This document shows positions 25,960 through 35,820 of a stretch of DNA of 64,000 bases, in pieces (position 1 is the first letter of the stretch; the number at the start of each line of letters is the position of its first letter). The stretch spans positions 136,354 to 200,353 of the forward strand of contig NZ_BAXZ01000016.1 in the NCBI RefSeq assembly GCF_000684975.1, read 5' to 3'. The notes under the pieces are model-generated. The model was not told where the DNA came from. It saw only the letters and a list, made by a program, of their open reading frames with translations, and did not search any database. A program made the position numbers and the translations under genes. This DNA is from Paraburkholderia acidipaludis NBRC 101816 (GTDB taxonomy: Bacteria; Pseudomonadota; Gammaproteobacteria; Burkholderiales; Burkholderiaceae).

Positions 25960-28767
25960 TTGGCAAGTCTTGTACATAAGATCGCGCTGCGCGCGCGACT
26001 CACGGGCCGGTTGCCGGGGATTTTTGGGATAAGACGCGTTCTGGCGGCGTGCATCGCCGCCAGCGCGTGCTCGCATGCGGCGTGGGGGCTGCCTCCCGAC
26101 GCCGCAACGGCGGCAACCACAACGGCCGCCAGCTCAGCCATCTCGACGCCCTCTCCCTCCGTCGGCGCCGCGACAGTCTCTGCGCACCAGGTCAATCTCG
26201 CCACGTTCGACGGCGACGATCCGCCGATGGACATGCTGCAGGCATTCGACGCCGTGGTGCTCGACCCGGCGCGCAGCTTCGATCCTTCTTCACGCCCCCT
26301 CGCCCATACGATCTACGTGGCGCGCACGACCGCGCAGCCCGGCGAGCGCGCCGACACCTTTGTCGAACAGGAAATCGCGCCGCTCTGGCAGCGCGGCTTC
26401 CGCGGCTTCGTGCTCGATACGCCCGTAGCCATCGCCGCGCTCGACGCGATTCGCGCGGCCCACCCGGATGCCGCCATCGTGCTCGGCGGCGCCGACGCGC
26501 TGAACGCGGCGCGCGCCCACGCCAAAGACGTCTACGCCGTACTCGCCGGCCCGTTCTTCACCGAGCCCCTTGCTGCCGGTGCGACGGCGGACGCCACGCC
26601 GGCCGCCGGCCCGGCAGGCGCGCTAGAAGCGGCCCAGGCGCTCACGCGCGAGACCGGCGTGCCGGTCGTCACGCTCGAATACTGCGACGCCACCGACCGG
26701 GCGTGCGCGCGCCACACCGCCCAGCAGGCGCTGGCCGCCGGGCTCGACGCCTACGTGACGGATCCGGATCAGGACGTGGTCGGAATCGGCCGTATCGAGG
26801 TGATGCCGCGCAAGGTGCTGGTCGTGCAGGACCGCGAGGCCGGAGACCAGCTCGACCTGACACCGGGCGTGCGCGTGCTCGCCACGCCGCTCAATTACCT
26901 GGGCTACGACGTCCAGTATGCGGACATCTCGGGCTCGCTGCCGGCGAACGTGACGCCCGACCGCTACGCCGGCGTCGTCGTATGGATCGAGCACGGCGAC
27001 GTTGCCGATCAGATGTCCTGGCGCCGCTGGATCCGGCGCGTGACCGGCGCGCACGTGCCGATCGCCTTTCTCGGCCAGTTCGGCTTTAGCGCCGGCGATT
27101 CGAGCGAGCTCCCGGGCCTTGCCTCCGTGAGCGGCCAGTTAACGGCGCCGCTGTCCGTCGTCACCCAGGACCCCATGGTCGGCTTCGAAACGATGCCGAA
27201 GCCGGACCCGCGTGACCTGCCCTCCGTGCGCGTCGAGGGTTCGGGCCGTTCGCTCCTCGGCATCGATGCGAACGGCACGCGCGTAGACGCTGTCGGCGTG
27301 ATGCCGTGGGGCGGCTTCGCATTGAATCAGTACACCGAAGTATCCCTGAGCGGCATCGACCAGGAGCGCTGGGTGATCCAGCCCATCAGCTTCCTGAAGG
27401 CGACCCTGCGCCTTGCCGCGCTGCCGGGACCGAGCACCACCACGCAAAACGGGCGACGCCTCTTCATGACCCACGTGGACGGCGACGGCTTCGCCTCGCG
27501 CGCCGAGTTCCCCGGCCCCGACTACTCGGGCGAGGCGCTCTACGAGCGCATCTGGACACGCTACCCCGTGCCGACCCTGCTCTCGGTCATCGAAGGCGAA
27601 GTGGGCCCGGACGGCCTGTATCCGGCAATTTCGCCGCGCCTCGAAGCCATCGCGCGCAAGATGTTCGCGCTGCCCTACGTCGAGATCGGCACGCACACCT
27701 ACTCGCACCCGTTCATCTGGGAAGAGGTGAACGGCCAGGACGGCTCGCGCACCGACCGCGGCGGTTCGGACTCCGCATTCTCGCTGAACATTCCCGGTTA
27801 CCACTTCAATCTGGACCGCGAGATCTTCGGCTCGATCAAGTACATCAACACGCGCCTCGCGCCGCCGGGCAAGAAGGTGCTCGTCCTGCAATGGTCGGGC
27901 GACTGCATGCCGCCCGCCGTCGCGGTGAAGCGCACCTACGATGCCGGCGTCTACAACTTCAACGGCGGCGACACCGTCATCACGCGCGGCAACAACAGCT
28001 GGACGAACATCGCGCCCATCGGCATCGACAAGGGACCCGGCGCCTACCAGGTGCTCGCGCCGAACCAGGACGAGAACGTCTATACGAACGACTGGCAAGG
28101 CCCGTTCTACGGTTTCGACCAGGTGCTGCAGACCTTCGAGATGACCGACAAGCCGCTGCGCTTCAAGCCGATCGACATCTACTACCACATGTACAGCGGC
28201 ACCAAGCTCGCCTCGCTGCGCTCGCTCGACACGATCATGAGCACCGTGCTCGCGCAGCCGGTGCTGCCCGTGCAGGTGACCGACTACGAGCGCATCGTGC
28301 TCGACTGGCATACCTTCGCGGTTGCGCGCGATGGCGACGGCTGGCTCGTGCGCGGCAACGGCAGCGTGAGCGAGCTGCACTGGAACGGCAACGAGGTGCC
28401 GCGCCTTGCCGACGCCTCCGGCGTGACCGGCTACTCGCAGGGCCCCGACGGCACCTATATTCATTTCGACGGCGGCAGCGCACGCTTCACGCTCGCGCAG
28501 CCCGACCCGAACGGCGCGCTGCCCTACCTCGCCGAGGCCAACGGCTTCGTGCGCGATTTCGAGCGCACCGCGCACGGCCTGCGCTTCGAATTCGGCAGCT
28601 ACTACCAGCCGTTCATCGACGTGGCGCACGCCGGGCAATGCCGGGCGAGCAGCGGCGGCCGCGCGCTCACCACGCAGCGCCAGGGCGACACGCTGCACAT
28701 CGTCACGCCAGCCGTGCCGGGCGTCGAGGTGACCTACCAGCCGGTCGAGGTGAACTGTGGCCAATGA
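25960..28767 (+). CDS. pelA: PelA: Pel polysaccharide deacetylase with a degenerate N-terminal hydrolase domain
   Basis: This 935-residue periplasmic protein deacetylates Pel. A TTG start at 25960 is the only upstream in-frame option and gives a signal sequence ending in HAAWG near residue 43; the start is uncertain. Residues about 75-280 occupy the place of the GH114/GH166 hydrolase domain. GFVLDTP (D153) is kept, but the expected NRGFE and FES motifs read VLGGAD and VLAGPF (A196), so the catalytic Glu is gone. A linker domain follows. The polysaccharide deacetylase domain has FMTHVDGDGF with D507 (base) and D509 (metal) and EIGTHTYSH with H579 and H583 (metal), so this activity looks intact. 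The gene overlaps pelB by 11 bases. Confidence 0.93.
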   Translation: MASLVHKIALRARLTGRLPGIFGIRRVLAACIAASACSHAAWGLPPDAATAATTTAASSAISTPSPSVGAATVSAHQVNLATFDGDDPPMDMLQAFDAVVLDPARSFDPSSRPLAHTIYVARTTAQPGERADTFVEQEIAPLWQRGFRGFVLDTPVAIAALDAIRAAHPDAAIVLGGADALNAARAHAKDVYAVLAGPFFTEPLAAGATADATPAAGPAGALEAAQALTRETGVPVVTLEYCDATDRACARHTAQQALAAGLDAYVTDPDQDVVGIGRIEVMPRKVLVVQDREAGDQLDLTPGVRVLATPLNYLGYDVQYADISGSLPANVTPDRYAGVVVWIEHGDVADQMSWRRWIRRVTGAHVPIAFLGQFGFSAGDSSELPGLASVSGQLTAPLSVVTQDPMVGFETMPKPDPRDLPSVRVEGSGRSLLGIDANGTRVDAVGVMPWGGFALNQYTEVSLSGIDQERWVIQPISFLKATLRLAALPGPSTTTQNGRRLFMTHVDGDGFASRAEFPGPDYSGEALYERIWTRYPVPTLLSVIEGEVGPDGLYPAISPRLEAIARKMFALPYVEIGTHTYSHPFIWEEVNGQDGSRTDRGGSDSAFSLNIPGYHFNLDREIFGSIKYINTRLAPPGKKVLVLQWSGDCMPPAVAVKRTYDAGVYNFNGGDTVITRGNNSWTNIAPIGIDKGPGAYQVLAPNQDENVYTNDWQGPFYGFDQVLQTFEMTDKPLRFKPIDIYYHMYSGTKLASLRSLDTIMSTVLAQPVLPVQVTDYERIVLDWHTFAVARDGDGWLVRGNGSVSELHWNGNEVPRLADASGVTGYSQGPDGTYIHFDGGSARFTLAQPDPNGALPYLAEANGFVRDFERTAHGLRFEFGSYYQPFIDVAHAGQCRASSGGRALTTQRQGDTLHIVTPAVPGVEVTYQPVEVNCGQ

Positions 28768-31700
28768 CCGGCCCCGCATTGCGTCGCCGCTGGCACTCGC
28801 CGCGACGACGCTCGCGCTCGTGGCCGCCTTGAGCGGCGTCTACGGCGCGGCACATTTGCGCTCGCGCGTCGTCGAAGACACGACGCCGAACGAGCTGAAC
28901 ACCGCCTACCTCGAAGCGTGGCTGCGCAGCGAGCCCACGGACCCGGTCTATCTGAAAGCGCTGGGCGAGCAGTACCTCGGGCTCGGCCGCCTCGACGAAG
29001 CCGAGGTGATCGCCGCGCGGCTCGCCGCGCTCGGCACGCCCCAACTGCGCCGCGCGGCCGACTCGCTGCAACTGCGCTGCGAGCTGATCAAGACCTTCGC
29101 GGCCAGGCCCGATTCGCCGGAGCGCGCCACCCACACGGCCAGGACCCGGGCGCTGCTCGGCGCGATGGTCGCCGAAACGCAGGATGCGAGCCAGCTGCAA
29201 TGGCTCTCGAAGCAAGCCCTCGCCGTGAACGCGCCGGGCATCGCCGCGCGCTACAACGAGCGGCTCATCGCCGTGGACCCCGAGCACCGCCAGCATTGGC
29301 AGCGCGAGGCCGCAAGCCTCTATCTGGCGACGGGCGACTATCGCGCGGCAGCAGCGGGCTACTTCGCCGCGCAGGCCATGGCCACGACGCGCGACGACAC
29401 CCGGCGCAACTTCATCGCCGCCGTGCGCGCGCTGCAGGCCGGCAACCTGCTCGACGATGCGCTCGCGCAGGGCGGCGCGCACCTGGGCGCCCTCTCCGGG
29501 GACCGCGCGACGCTCGAAGTCATGCTCGAACTGGCTCGGGCCGCGAATCGGCCCGAGCTCGTCCAGCGTTATGCGCGCGCGCTCATGCCGTTCGTCACGC
29601 AGCGCGAGCCCGAAACCGGCGCGATACGCCTCGCCGCCGCGCACCTGGCTGCGGATGCGGCCCCCCGGGCGCCCGCAGGCCGCGCGCCGCAGCCTGCGAA
29701 ATGGCTGCGGCTGCCCGGTATCGAGCGCTTCGAGCGCGTGCGTGCAAAGCGCGCCGCATTCGGCCCTCTCGGCCCGTTCAGCCCCCTCGTCGAAACCGGC
29801 GGCGCTTCGGCGCAGCCGGTGCGCCTCGTGCGCATTGCGGCATCGGCGCCCGCCGCAGCGAGTGCAGCGGGCGCAACCAACGCCCCCTCCGCGGACGACA
29901 AGCTCGCGCTCACGCTCTATCAGTCCTTTCTCGAAGCGAACGATCTCGCGAATGCCGAAACGATCGCGGCCAGGCAGGCGCAGCGCCCGGGCGCAGCGCC
30001 CGAGTGGCGCAAGCGCCTCGCGCAAGTGCAGGAATGGCACAACGAGCCGATGGCCGCGCTGCAGTCGTGGCTCGCCTACGCGAAAGCGACCGACGACCCG
30101 GAAGCCTGGCGCAACGTGCAGCGCATCGCGCCGATGCTGGACGACGACGACGCCTACGTGCAGTCGCTCGTGCACGCGTCGGATGCCGCGCCCGACAACC
30201 TCAAGCTCGTCGACGACGTGATGGCCGCCTACGAGCGCCTCGGCCGCCCCAACGACGGCCTCGCGTTCCTGAAGGCGCGCGCCACCGGCGCACGCACCGA
30301 GGAAATGCTGCGCCGCTACGCGTGGCTCTCGCAGCGCAACGGCAACTACGACCAGGCGCTCGCGACCTACCAGACGCTCCAGCAAACGGCGCCGCGCAAC
30401 ACCGAATACGCCGAGCGCAGCGCGAACCTGCTCTACCAGCGCGGCAGCTACGTGGAGGCGCTCGCCGCCCTCAAGCGCGTCGAGCCCTATGCGAGCGATG
30501 CCGACACGCTCTACTGGCGCACCTACGGCCAGCTTGCGCGCCTGCTGCAGGACGACGCGGACACCGACCGCGCCTACCGGCATCTGCTGACGAACCCCGG
30601 CACCGAGCCGGAGGATCTCGTCACGATGACCTTCTTCTACGAGCCTTACCCGATCGACGCCGCGCGCACCGCCACGCGTCAGTTCCGCAAGACGGGCGAG
30701 GTCCAGCCGCTGCGCGACGCGATCAACTATTACCTCGCCGCGCACGCCCTCGACGAGACCGGCGCGCTGCTGGCCTCGCTTACGCCCGGTCAGCTTGCCA
30801 GCGCCGAACGTGACGGGGGCTTCCTCGCCGCGCGCGCCGAGTACGAGCGTCAGATCGGCCGCCTCGATGCCGCGCTCGCCGACCTGCGCCGGGCCGTCGC
30901 GATGCCGGGAACGAACGCGGATACGATCGCCGCGTATCTGTGGATGGTGGTCGACGCGGGCACCGAGGACGAACTGCGCGCGGCGCTCAACCGCTGGCGC
31001 GACCGCTCGCTCGACGACGAAATGCTGTGGGGACCGTACGCCGCAGGCGAAATGCAGCTGAACCGCCCGGAGGCCGCCCTCACCTATCTGCGCCGGCAGG
31101 CCGTCACGAGCGGCAACGATCCGCTGTGGCTGCTCACCTATGCCGACGCGCAGGAAATGGCCGGGCATACGGCGCTTGCGTGGTCGATGCGGCGGCGCGT
31201 CTGGATCGCGCTGCTGCACGAAACCCCGGGGGGCGCGGGCAAGCCTGGCGCCAGGCCCGGCACGAAGCCCCTCGCCATGCCCGCGCGCAACGAATGGGAA
31301 GCGAAGGAGCAACTGCAGGGGCGCCGCGCGATGCTGGCCCAGATGCTTGCGAACGGCGACACCGCCGCCCATCTTCTCGCCGCGCTGACCGCCTCCGACA
31401 CCCGCGCGCCCGACGATGCATCGGGGCACAGCCTGCTCGGCAACGCGGCCGGCGTGGATGCGCTGCCCGCGCCGCAGGAGCGCGACGCGCAGTATCGCAA
31501 GCTCCGCCGCTCGGTCGCGCGCGACGTCGCCGTCGCGTGGGCGCTCTCGCTCGAGCGCAACGACGTGGCCAAACGCTGGCTCTCGCGCCGCTATGCGACC
31601 GATCTATCGAGTCAGCGCAACGAACAGCTCACGATCGCGCTGGCCGAGGAAGACGCCCAGCAGGTCACGCAGATTCTCGACTCGCGCAGCACCGCGCCGA

Positions 31701-32758
31701 CGCTCTACAGCCGCATCGACGCCGAGAATTTCGTCGACCGCCAGGGCGCCGCGCAGGCGCATGCGTTCGCAGGCCTCGACGGCGCGCCTTACGACGACCA
31801 GCTGCACGAACGCCTCGTCGAGACGTCGCTGTTCTGGGACCAGTCGATCGGCACCTCGATCGAAAACTATATCGAACACCCGCTCGATTACGTGCAGCAG
31901 ACCATCACGGCCAGCCTCAAGCTCACGGATCATTACCTGATCGGCCTGCTCGGCATTCAGCGCTGGCAGCGCACCGCCGACACGACGCAGCTCGTCAACG
32001 TCGATCCCGTGGACCGCCAGGCGTCGTTCTTCCTGCGCCGACAGACCAACGATTCGACCGTGAACGCCAGCTTCGGGCGGCGCGACGGGATGGATTCGTT
32101 CTACACGTTCCGCCTCGACGGGTCGACCGGCAACGGCTCCCCCGTCACGCTGTCGGGCTCGATCGCGCGCAACGCGGACGCGGACGAAACGCAGACGCTC
32201 TTTGTCGGCGGCATGAAGGATCTCGTGACGGGCAATCTTCTGTGGCAGATCGACCCGCGCTGGTCGTTCAACGCGAGCCTCGAAGCCGACCGCTTCTACA
32301 GCCAGGCGCGCAATCTCATCGGCACGGGTGGCGTTCAGCAGGCGGAAGTGGACTACAAGATCCGCACCGAGTACCCGGACTACACGCTGCGCTTCGTGGC
32401 CGCGCACGGCGGCTACAACGACAGCGGCCAGCCGGACGCCCTGCTCGCGCGGCTCGTGCCGGCCGACGAGAGCCCGATCACCGCCGCGACCTTCATGCCG
32501 AACAGCTACACGCAGTTCGGCGCGTACGTGGGCTTCGGCAACGATCTCGCCGAGCGCTACACGCACGCCTGGCGGCCCTATCTCGACCTCGGCATCGTGC
32601 ACGACACCGTCCAGGGCTGGGGCCTGAACGCCGATGTCGGCATTGCGGGATCGGTATTCGGCGGCGACCATGCAGCGATTTACTTCGAGCACGAGCATCT
32701 CGCGCAGACCGGCTCGCAGCTCACGATGATCGGCGCGCGCTATCGCTGGCTGTATTGA
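28757..32758 (+). CDS. pelB: PelB: TPR scaffold and outer-membrane export porin
   Basis: PelB is 1333 residues, somewhat longer than the about 1190 residues I recall for the Pseudomonas protein. A GTG at 28757, inside the end of pelA, begins a hydrophobic segment (ALAATTLALVAALSGVYGAA) that anchors or exports it. A long Ala/Arg-rich helical region of tetratricopeptide repeats follows to about residue 1000; an Ala/Pro-rich stretch at about residues 300-385 interrupts it. The last about 330 residues alternate in polarity like a 16-strand beta-barrel and end in an aromatic residue (RYRWLY). The TPR part recruits PelA and the barrel exports the polymer. It shows no frameshift across 4 kb. Confidence 0.92.
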   Translation: MANDRPRIASPLALAATTLALVAALSGVYGAAHLRSRVVEDTTPNELNTAYLEAWLRSEPTDPVYLKALGEQYLGLGRLDEAEVIAARLAALGTPQLRRAADSLQLRCELIKTFAARPDSPERATHTARTRALLGAMVAETQDASQLQWLSKQALAVNAPGIAARYNERLIAVDPEHRQHWQREAASLYLATGDYRAAAAGYFAAQAMATTRDDTRRNFIAAVRALQAGNLLDDALAQGGAHLGALSGDRATLEVMLELARAANRPELVQRYARALMPFVTQREPETGAIRLAAAHLAADAAPRAPAGRAPQPAKWLRLPGIERFERVRAKRAAFGPLGPFSPLVETGGASAQPVRLVRIAASAPAAASAAGATNAPSADDKLALTLYQSFLEANDLANAETIAARQAQRPGAAPEWRKRLAQVQEWHNEPMAALQSWLAYAKATDDPEAWRNVQRIAPMLDDDDAYVQSLVHASDAAPDNLKLVDDVMAAYERLGRPNDGLAFLKARATGARTEEMLRRYAWLSQRNGNYDQALATYQTLQQTAPRNTEYAERSANLLYQRGSYVEALAALKRVEPYASDADTLYWRTYGQLARLLQDDADTDRAYRHLLTNPGTEPEDLVTMTFFYEPYPIDAARTATRQFRKTGEVQPLRDAINYYLAAHALDETGALLASLTPGQLASAERDGGFLAARAEYERQIGRLDAALADLRRAVAMPGTNADTIAAYLWMVVDAGTEDELRAALNRWRDRSLDDEMLWGPYAAGEMQLNRPEAALTYLRRQAVTSGNDPLWLLTYADAQEMAGHTALAWSMRRRVWIALLHETPGGAGKPGARPGTKPLAMPARNEWEAKEQLQGRRAMLAQMLANGDTAAHLLAALTASDTRAPDDASGHSLLGNAAGVDALPAPQERDAQYRKLRRSVARDVAVAWALSLERNDVAKRWLSRRYATDLSSQRNEQLTIALAEEDAQQVTQILDSRSTAPTLYSRIDAENFVDRQGAAQAHAFAGLDGAPYDDQLHERLVETSLFWDQSIGTSIENYIEHPLDYVQQTITASLKLTDHYLIGLLGIQRWQRTADTTQLVNVDPVDRQASFFLRRQTNDSTVNASFGRRDGMDSFYTFRLDGSTGNGSPVTLSGSIARNADADETQTLFVGGMKDLVTGNLLWQIDPRWSFNASLEADRFYSQARNLIGTGGVQQAEVDYKIRTEYPDYTLRFVAAHGGYNDSGQPDALLARLVPADESPITAATFMPNSYTQFGAYVGFGNDLAERYTHAWRPYLDLGIVHDTVQGWGLNADVGIAGSVFGGDHAAIYFEHEHLAQTGSQLTMIGARYRWLY

Positions 32759-32833
32759 CTTCACGACGCAAGACGGTGCGCCCCCGGGGCGTGCCGATCC
32801 CGACACTCAACGAACCGGAAAGGAAGAGCAGAC

Positions 32834-33379
32834 ATGAATGCAATCGAGCGCATCCGCAGAAGCTGGGGGCTGGGGCTGGCCGCCGCCTGCATGCTGGCCC
32901 TGGGCGCATGCGCCAGCGTCGATTCGACGCCGGCGCCGGCCCTCGCGGCATCGAACGGCGTGGCCGTGCTGCCGCTCGCGAACTTCACCGAAACGCCCGA
33001 CGCGGGACGCGCCGCCCAGGCCGTGGCGGCGAACACGCTGCGCACGCTCGGCTACGCAACCGTGGCGACGATGGCAAACGCCGACAACGGCGCGAGCTTC
33101 GACGCCTCCACGCAGCCGAACCTCGAACAGGGCCTCGACTGGGCCCGCGGCCAGCACGCGAAATATGTGCTGACCGGCGCGGTGGAGGAATGGCGCTACA
33201 AGGTGGGCGTGGACGGCGAACCCGTCGTCACGCTCTCGTTCGAGCTGCGCGAGCTGCCCTCGGGCCGCGTGGTCTGGAGCGCGACGGGCTCGCGCACGGG
33301 CTGGAGCCGCTCGGGCCTCGGCAGCACGGCGCAAAGCCTCGTCGGCAAGCTGCTCGCGCCGCTGGCCGCGCACGGCTGA
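32834..33379 (+). CDS. pelC: PelC: outer-membrane lipoprotein of the Pel export complex
   Basis: This is a 181-residue lipoprotein. A signal peptide ends in the lipobox LGAC with Cys26 as the lipidated residue. The mature domain (VAVLPLANFTETP, TGAVEEWRYKVG, ELRELPSGRVVWSATGSRTG) is the PelC fold; in Pseudomonas it forms a periplasmic dodecameric ring under the PelB barrel that guides the positively charged polymer. A GGAAAGGA ribosome-binding sequence lies before the ATG. It follows pelB by 75 bases. Synteny with pelB and pelD makes the call secure. Confidence 0.93.
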   Translation: MNAIERIRRSWGLGLAAACMLALGACASVDSTPAPALAASNGVAVLPLANFTETPDAGRAAQAVAANTLRTLGYATVATMANADNGASFDASTQPNLEQGLDWARGQHAKYVLTGAVEEWRYKVGVDGEPVVTLSFELRELPSGRVVWSATGSRTGWSRSGLGSTAQSLVGKLLAPLAAHG

Positions 33380-33401
33380 ACCCGCCTCAAACGAGATCGC
33401 G

Positions 33402-34817
33402 ATGGAAATCCAGACCAATAGCGGCCGCGATCCGGCCTCACGCGAAGGCAGTGGACGGCGGCACGTCTACGAGCGGCCCCACAGCGACCCCGGCTGGCTG
33501 CGCAACCTGCTCGCGCCGGTCACGCGCTCGCGCTTCGCGTGGGCCGAGACCGCGATCATCACGATCGTGGCGCTCGCGCTCGCCTGGCTCTGCGACCGCG
33601 CCGATCCGCTCCTGCTGAAAGGCGGCTTCCCCTGGCTGTGGCTCGTGCCGACCCTCATCGCGCTGCGCTACGGCGTGATTGCCGGCCTCGCCTCGGGCCT
33701 GCTGCTGGCGCTGGTCTGGACACTCGCCTATCCCGCCGGCACGCCATGGCCCACGCCGTTCTTCGTGGGCGGCGGGGTGCTCGTGATCCTCGCGGGCCAC
33801 TTCGCCGACACCTGGAACGTGCGGGCCGACCGTGCCAATTCGGTCAACGACTACCTCAACGAACGCCTCACGGCGCTCACCGACAACCACTACCTGCTGC
33901 GGCTCTCGCACGAGCGGCTCGAGCGCGACCTGCTCACGCGCCCGACCACGCTGCGCGACTCGATCAACGAACTGCGCCAGCTTTCGGGCGGCAATGCCGC
34001 CGACGCCGCCGATGCGGCAACCCGGCTGCCGGGCACGGCGCGGCTCATCGAGTTCGTCGCGCGGGCCTGCCAGATCGAGGTGGCGGCGCTCTACGCGATG
34101 AGCGGCGGCAAGCTCGTGGCCGGGCCGCTCGCGACGGTGGGCGAGCCCTTCGAACTCGACGCCGCCGATCCGCTCGTCACGCTCGCCCTCTCGAGCGGCC
34201 AGCTCGCGCACCTGAAGTCCGGCGACATTCTCGGCAGCGGCAGCAAGTACATCGCGTGCGCGCCGCTGATCTCGGCCAGCGGCGAAACGCGCGCGCTGCT
34301 GGTGGTCGAGCGCATGCCGTTCCTCTCGCTCAACCACGACAACCTGCAGCTGCTGTTCGTTCTGCTCGGCTATTACGGCGACGGCCTCGAATACGCTCGC
34401 GCGACGCACGACCTCATGGACGCCGTACCCGGCTGCCCGAGCGATTTCGGCCTCGAATACGGCCGCCTCGTGCAACTGCATCAGAGGAGCGGCATCGAAT
34501 CGTCCGTGGTGGCCCTGTCGTTCCCGCGCGACGAAGAGCACGACTCGCTGTTCGAGCACGTGCTGCGCCGCGGGCGCTCGGCGGACCTCGCCTGGCCGCT
34601 GCAGACCTCGAAGCGCTCGGTGCTCGTGAACCTGATGCCGCTTGCCGATGCAACCGGCGTCGCGGGCTATCTCACCCGTATCGAGACGAACCTGCGCAAC
34701 CAGTTCGACACCGACTTCGATCGCGCGCGCATCGGCGTGCACACGCTGCACGTCACGGGCGCCTCGGGCAAGACCAATCTCGCGGAACTGCTGCAGCGGG
34801 TAACGAACCATGAGTGA
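33402..34817 (+). CDS. pelD: PelD: inner-membrane c-di-GMP receptor controlling Pel synthesis
   Basis: The protein is 471 residues. Four hydrophobic segments at about residues 50-135 form the membrane part. A coiled linker (about 145-195), a GAF domain (about 205-330) and a degenerate GGDEF domain follow. The GGDEF signature itself is absent. An RxxD motif (R392-S-A-D395) matches the inhibitory-site-like motif by which Pseudomonas PelD binds c-di-GMP. Binding would switch on PelF-dependent polymerisation, so Pel production here should be c-di-GMP controlled. The stop overlaps pelE by 8 bases, indicating coupled translation. Confidence 0.92.
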   Translation: MEIQTNSGRDPASREGSGRRHVYERPHSDPGWLRNLLAPVTRSRFAWAETAIITIVALALAWLCDRADPLLLKGGFPWLWLVPTLIALRYGVIAGLASGLLLALVWTLAYPAGTPWPTPFFVGGGVLVILAGHFADTWNVRADRANSVNDYLNERLTALTDNHYLLRLSHERLERDLLTRPTTLRDSINELRQLSGGNAADAADAATRLPGTARLIEFVARACQIEVAALYAMSGGKLVAGPLATVGEPFELDAADPLVTLALSSGQLAHLKSGDILGSGSKYIACAPLISASGETRALLVVERMPFLSLNHDNLQLLFVLLGYYGDGLEYARATHDLMDAVPGCPSDFGLEYGRLVQLHQRSGIESSVVALSFPRDEEHDSLFEHVLRRGRSADLAWPLQTSKRSVLVNLMPLADATGVAGYLTRIETNLRNQFDTDFDRARIGVHTLHVTGASGKTNLAELLQRVTNHE

Positions 34818-35820
34818 CGCGGCCGCGATCCTCCTCGCACTGCCGTTTGCCGCGCTGCTGCAAGGCGCGGCGCTGTGGAGCGCGTTCCACCCGTTCGCGG
34901 GCTTCGAACCGCTGGCCTGCTTTCTCGCGCTGCAGGCCCTGGCGGCGGCGGCCGAGGCGGTCCTGTTCCGCCGCATGATGCCCGCCGGGCAGCAGGAGCC
35001 GCGCCGCGCCGCCCTCGCCCATCTCTGGGCGCTGTGTTTCTTCGCGCCGTGCGTGGGCGGGCTGCTCGAAGTGCTCGCGAGCCGCATCGGCACGAAGCTC
35101 GCCATCGCGCGCATCTCGCGCGAGATCGACGTGGTGGGGCGCCCCGAGTTCGTCTCCCATCTCGTCTCGCGCGTCTCGCACGCCGCCGGCGCGCGCGTGC
35201 AGGCGCGCCTCGCGAACCGCCATGCGGCCACGGGCGACCGCCTCGCCGCGCTCGTCTCGATCCAGCAGTTGCCCACGCGAACCACGGGCACGCTGCTGCG
35301 CGACCTGCTTGCCGACCCCGTCGACGACCTGCGCCTGCTCGCCTACGGCATGCTCGACCAGGCCGAAAACGAAATCGTGAACCAGATTTTCACGTGCCGC
35401 GACGCCCTCGCGCGCGCCGGCACCGAAGCGGAACAGCAGGCGCTGCACCGCCAGCTCGCCGAACTGCATTTCGAGCTCGTCTACCAGCGGCTCGCGCAGG
35501 GCGACGTCTATCACCATGCAATCGCCGAGGCCGAAATGCATGCGCGCAAGGCGCAGGCGCTCGCGCAGGGCGACCGCGACGCCGCGCTCTGCCTGCTGCT
35601 CGCGCGCCTCGCGCTCGCCCGCGACCGCGCCGACGAAGCCACGCCGCTGCTCGAACGCGCGCGCGAGCTCAGCTTCCCGCGCGAGCGCCTCCTGCCCTGG
35701 CTCGCCGAGGCGGCGTTCCGGCAACGCCGCGATGCCGAAGCCGCCGCGATCGTCGGCGAGCTGGCGCGGCATGCCGGCACGCCGGCGCTCAAACCCGTGA
35801 TCGACTACTGGACACGATGA
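34810..35820 (+). CDS. pelE: PelE: inner-membrane TPR protein of the Pel synthase complex
   Basis: PelE is 336 residues with two hydrophobic spans near the N terminus (ILLALPFAALLQGAALWS and a LWALCFFAPCVGGLLEVLA segment). The rest is an Ala/Leu/Arg-rich helical region that fits tetratricopeptide repeats (about residues 130-330). In Pseudomonas PelE joins PelD, PelF and PelG in the synthase complex and links PelD to PelF. It overlaps both neighbours: eight bases with pelD and an ATGA with pelF. Sequence conservation of PelE is low in general, so position contributes much to the call. Confidence 0.88.
   Translation: MSDAAAILLALPFAALLQGAALWSAFHPFAGFEPLACFLALQALAAAAEAVLFRRMMPAGQQEPRRAALAHLWALCFFAPCVGGLLEVLASRIGTKLAIARISREIDVVGRPEFVSHLVSRVSHAAGARVQARLANRHAATGDRLAALVSIQQLPTRTTGTLLRDLLADPVDDLRLLAYGMLDQAENEIVNQIFTCRDALARAGTEAEQQALHRQLAELHFELVYQRLAQGDVYHHAIAEAEMHARKAQALAQGDRDAALCLLLARLALARDRADEATPLLERARELSFPRERLLPWLAEAAFRQRRDAEAAAIVGELARHAGTPALKPVIDYWTR

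Noticed and set aside
25953..26033. A 26-codon ATG frame overlapping the start of pelA
   Set aside because: It has no clear ribosome-binding site and its peptide has no features. It could influence translation of pelA, but nothing in sequence supports a real peptide.
28703..31429. A 908-codon minus-strand open frame opposite pelA/pelB
   Set aside because: It mirrors codon structure of pelB in a high-GC genome and gives an Arg-rich protein without a family. PelB is well supported on the plus strand.
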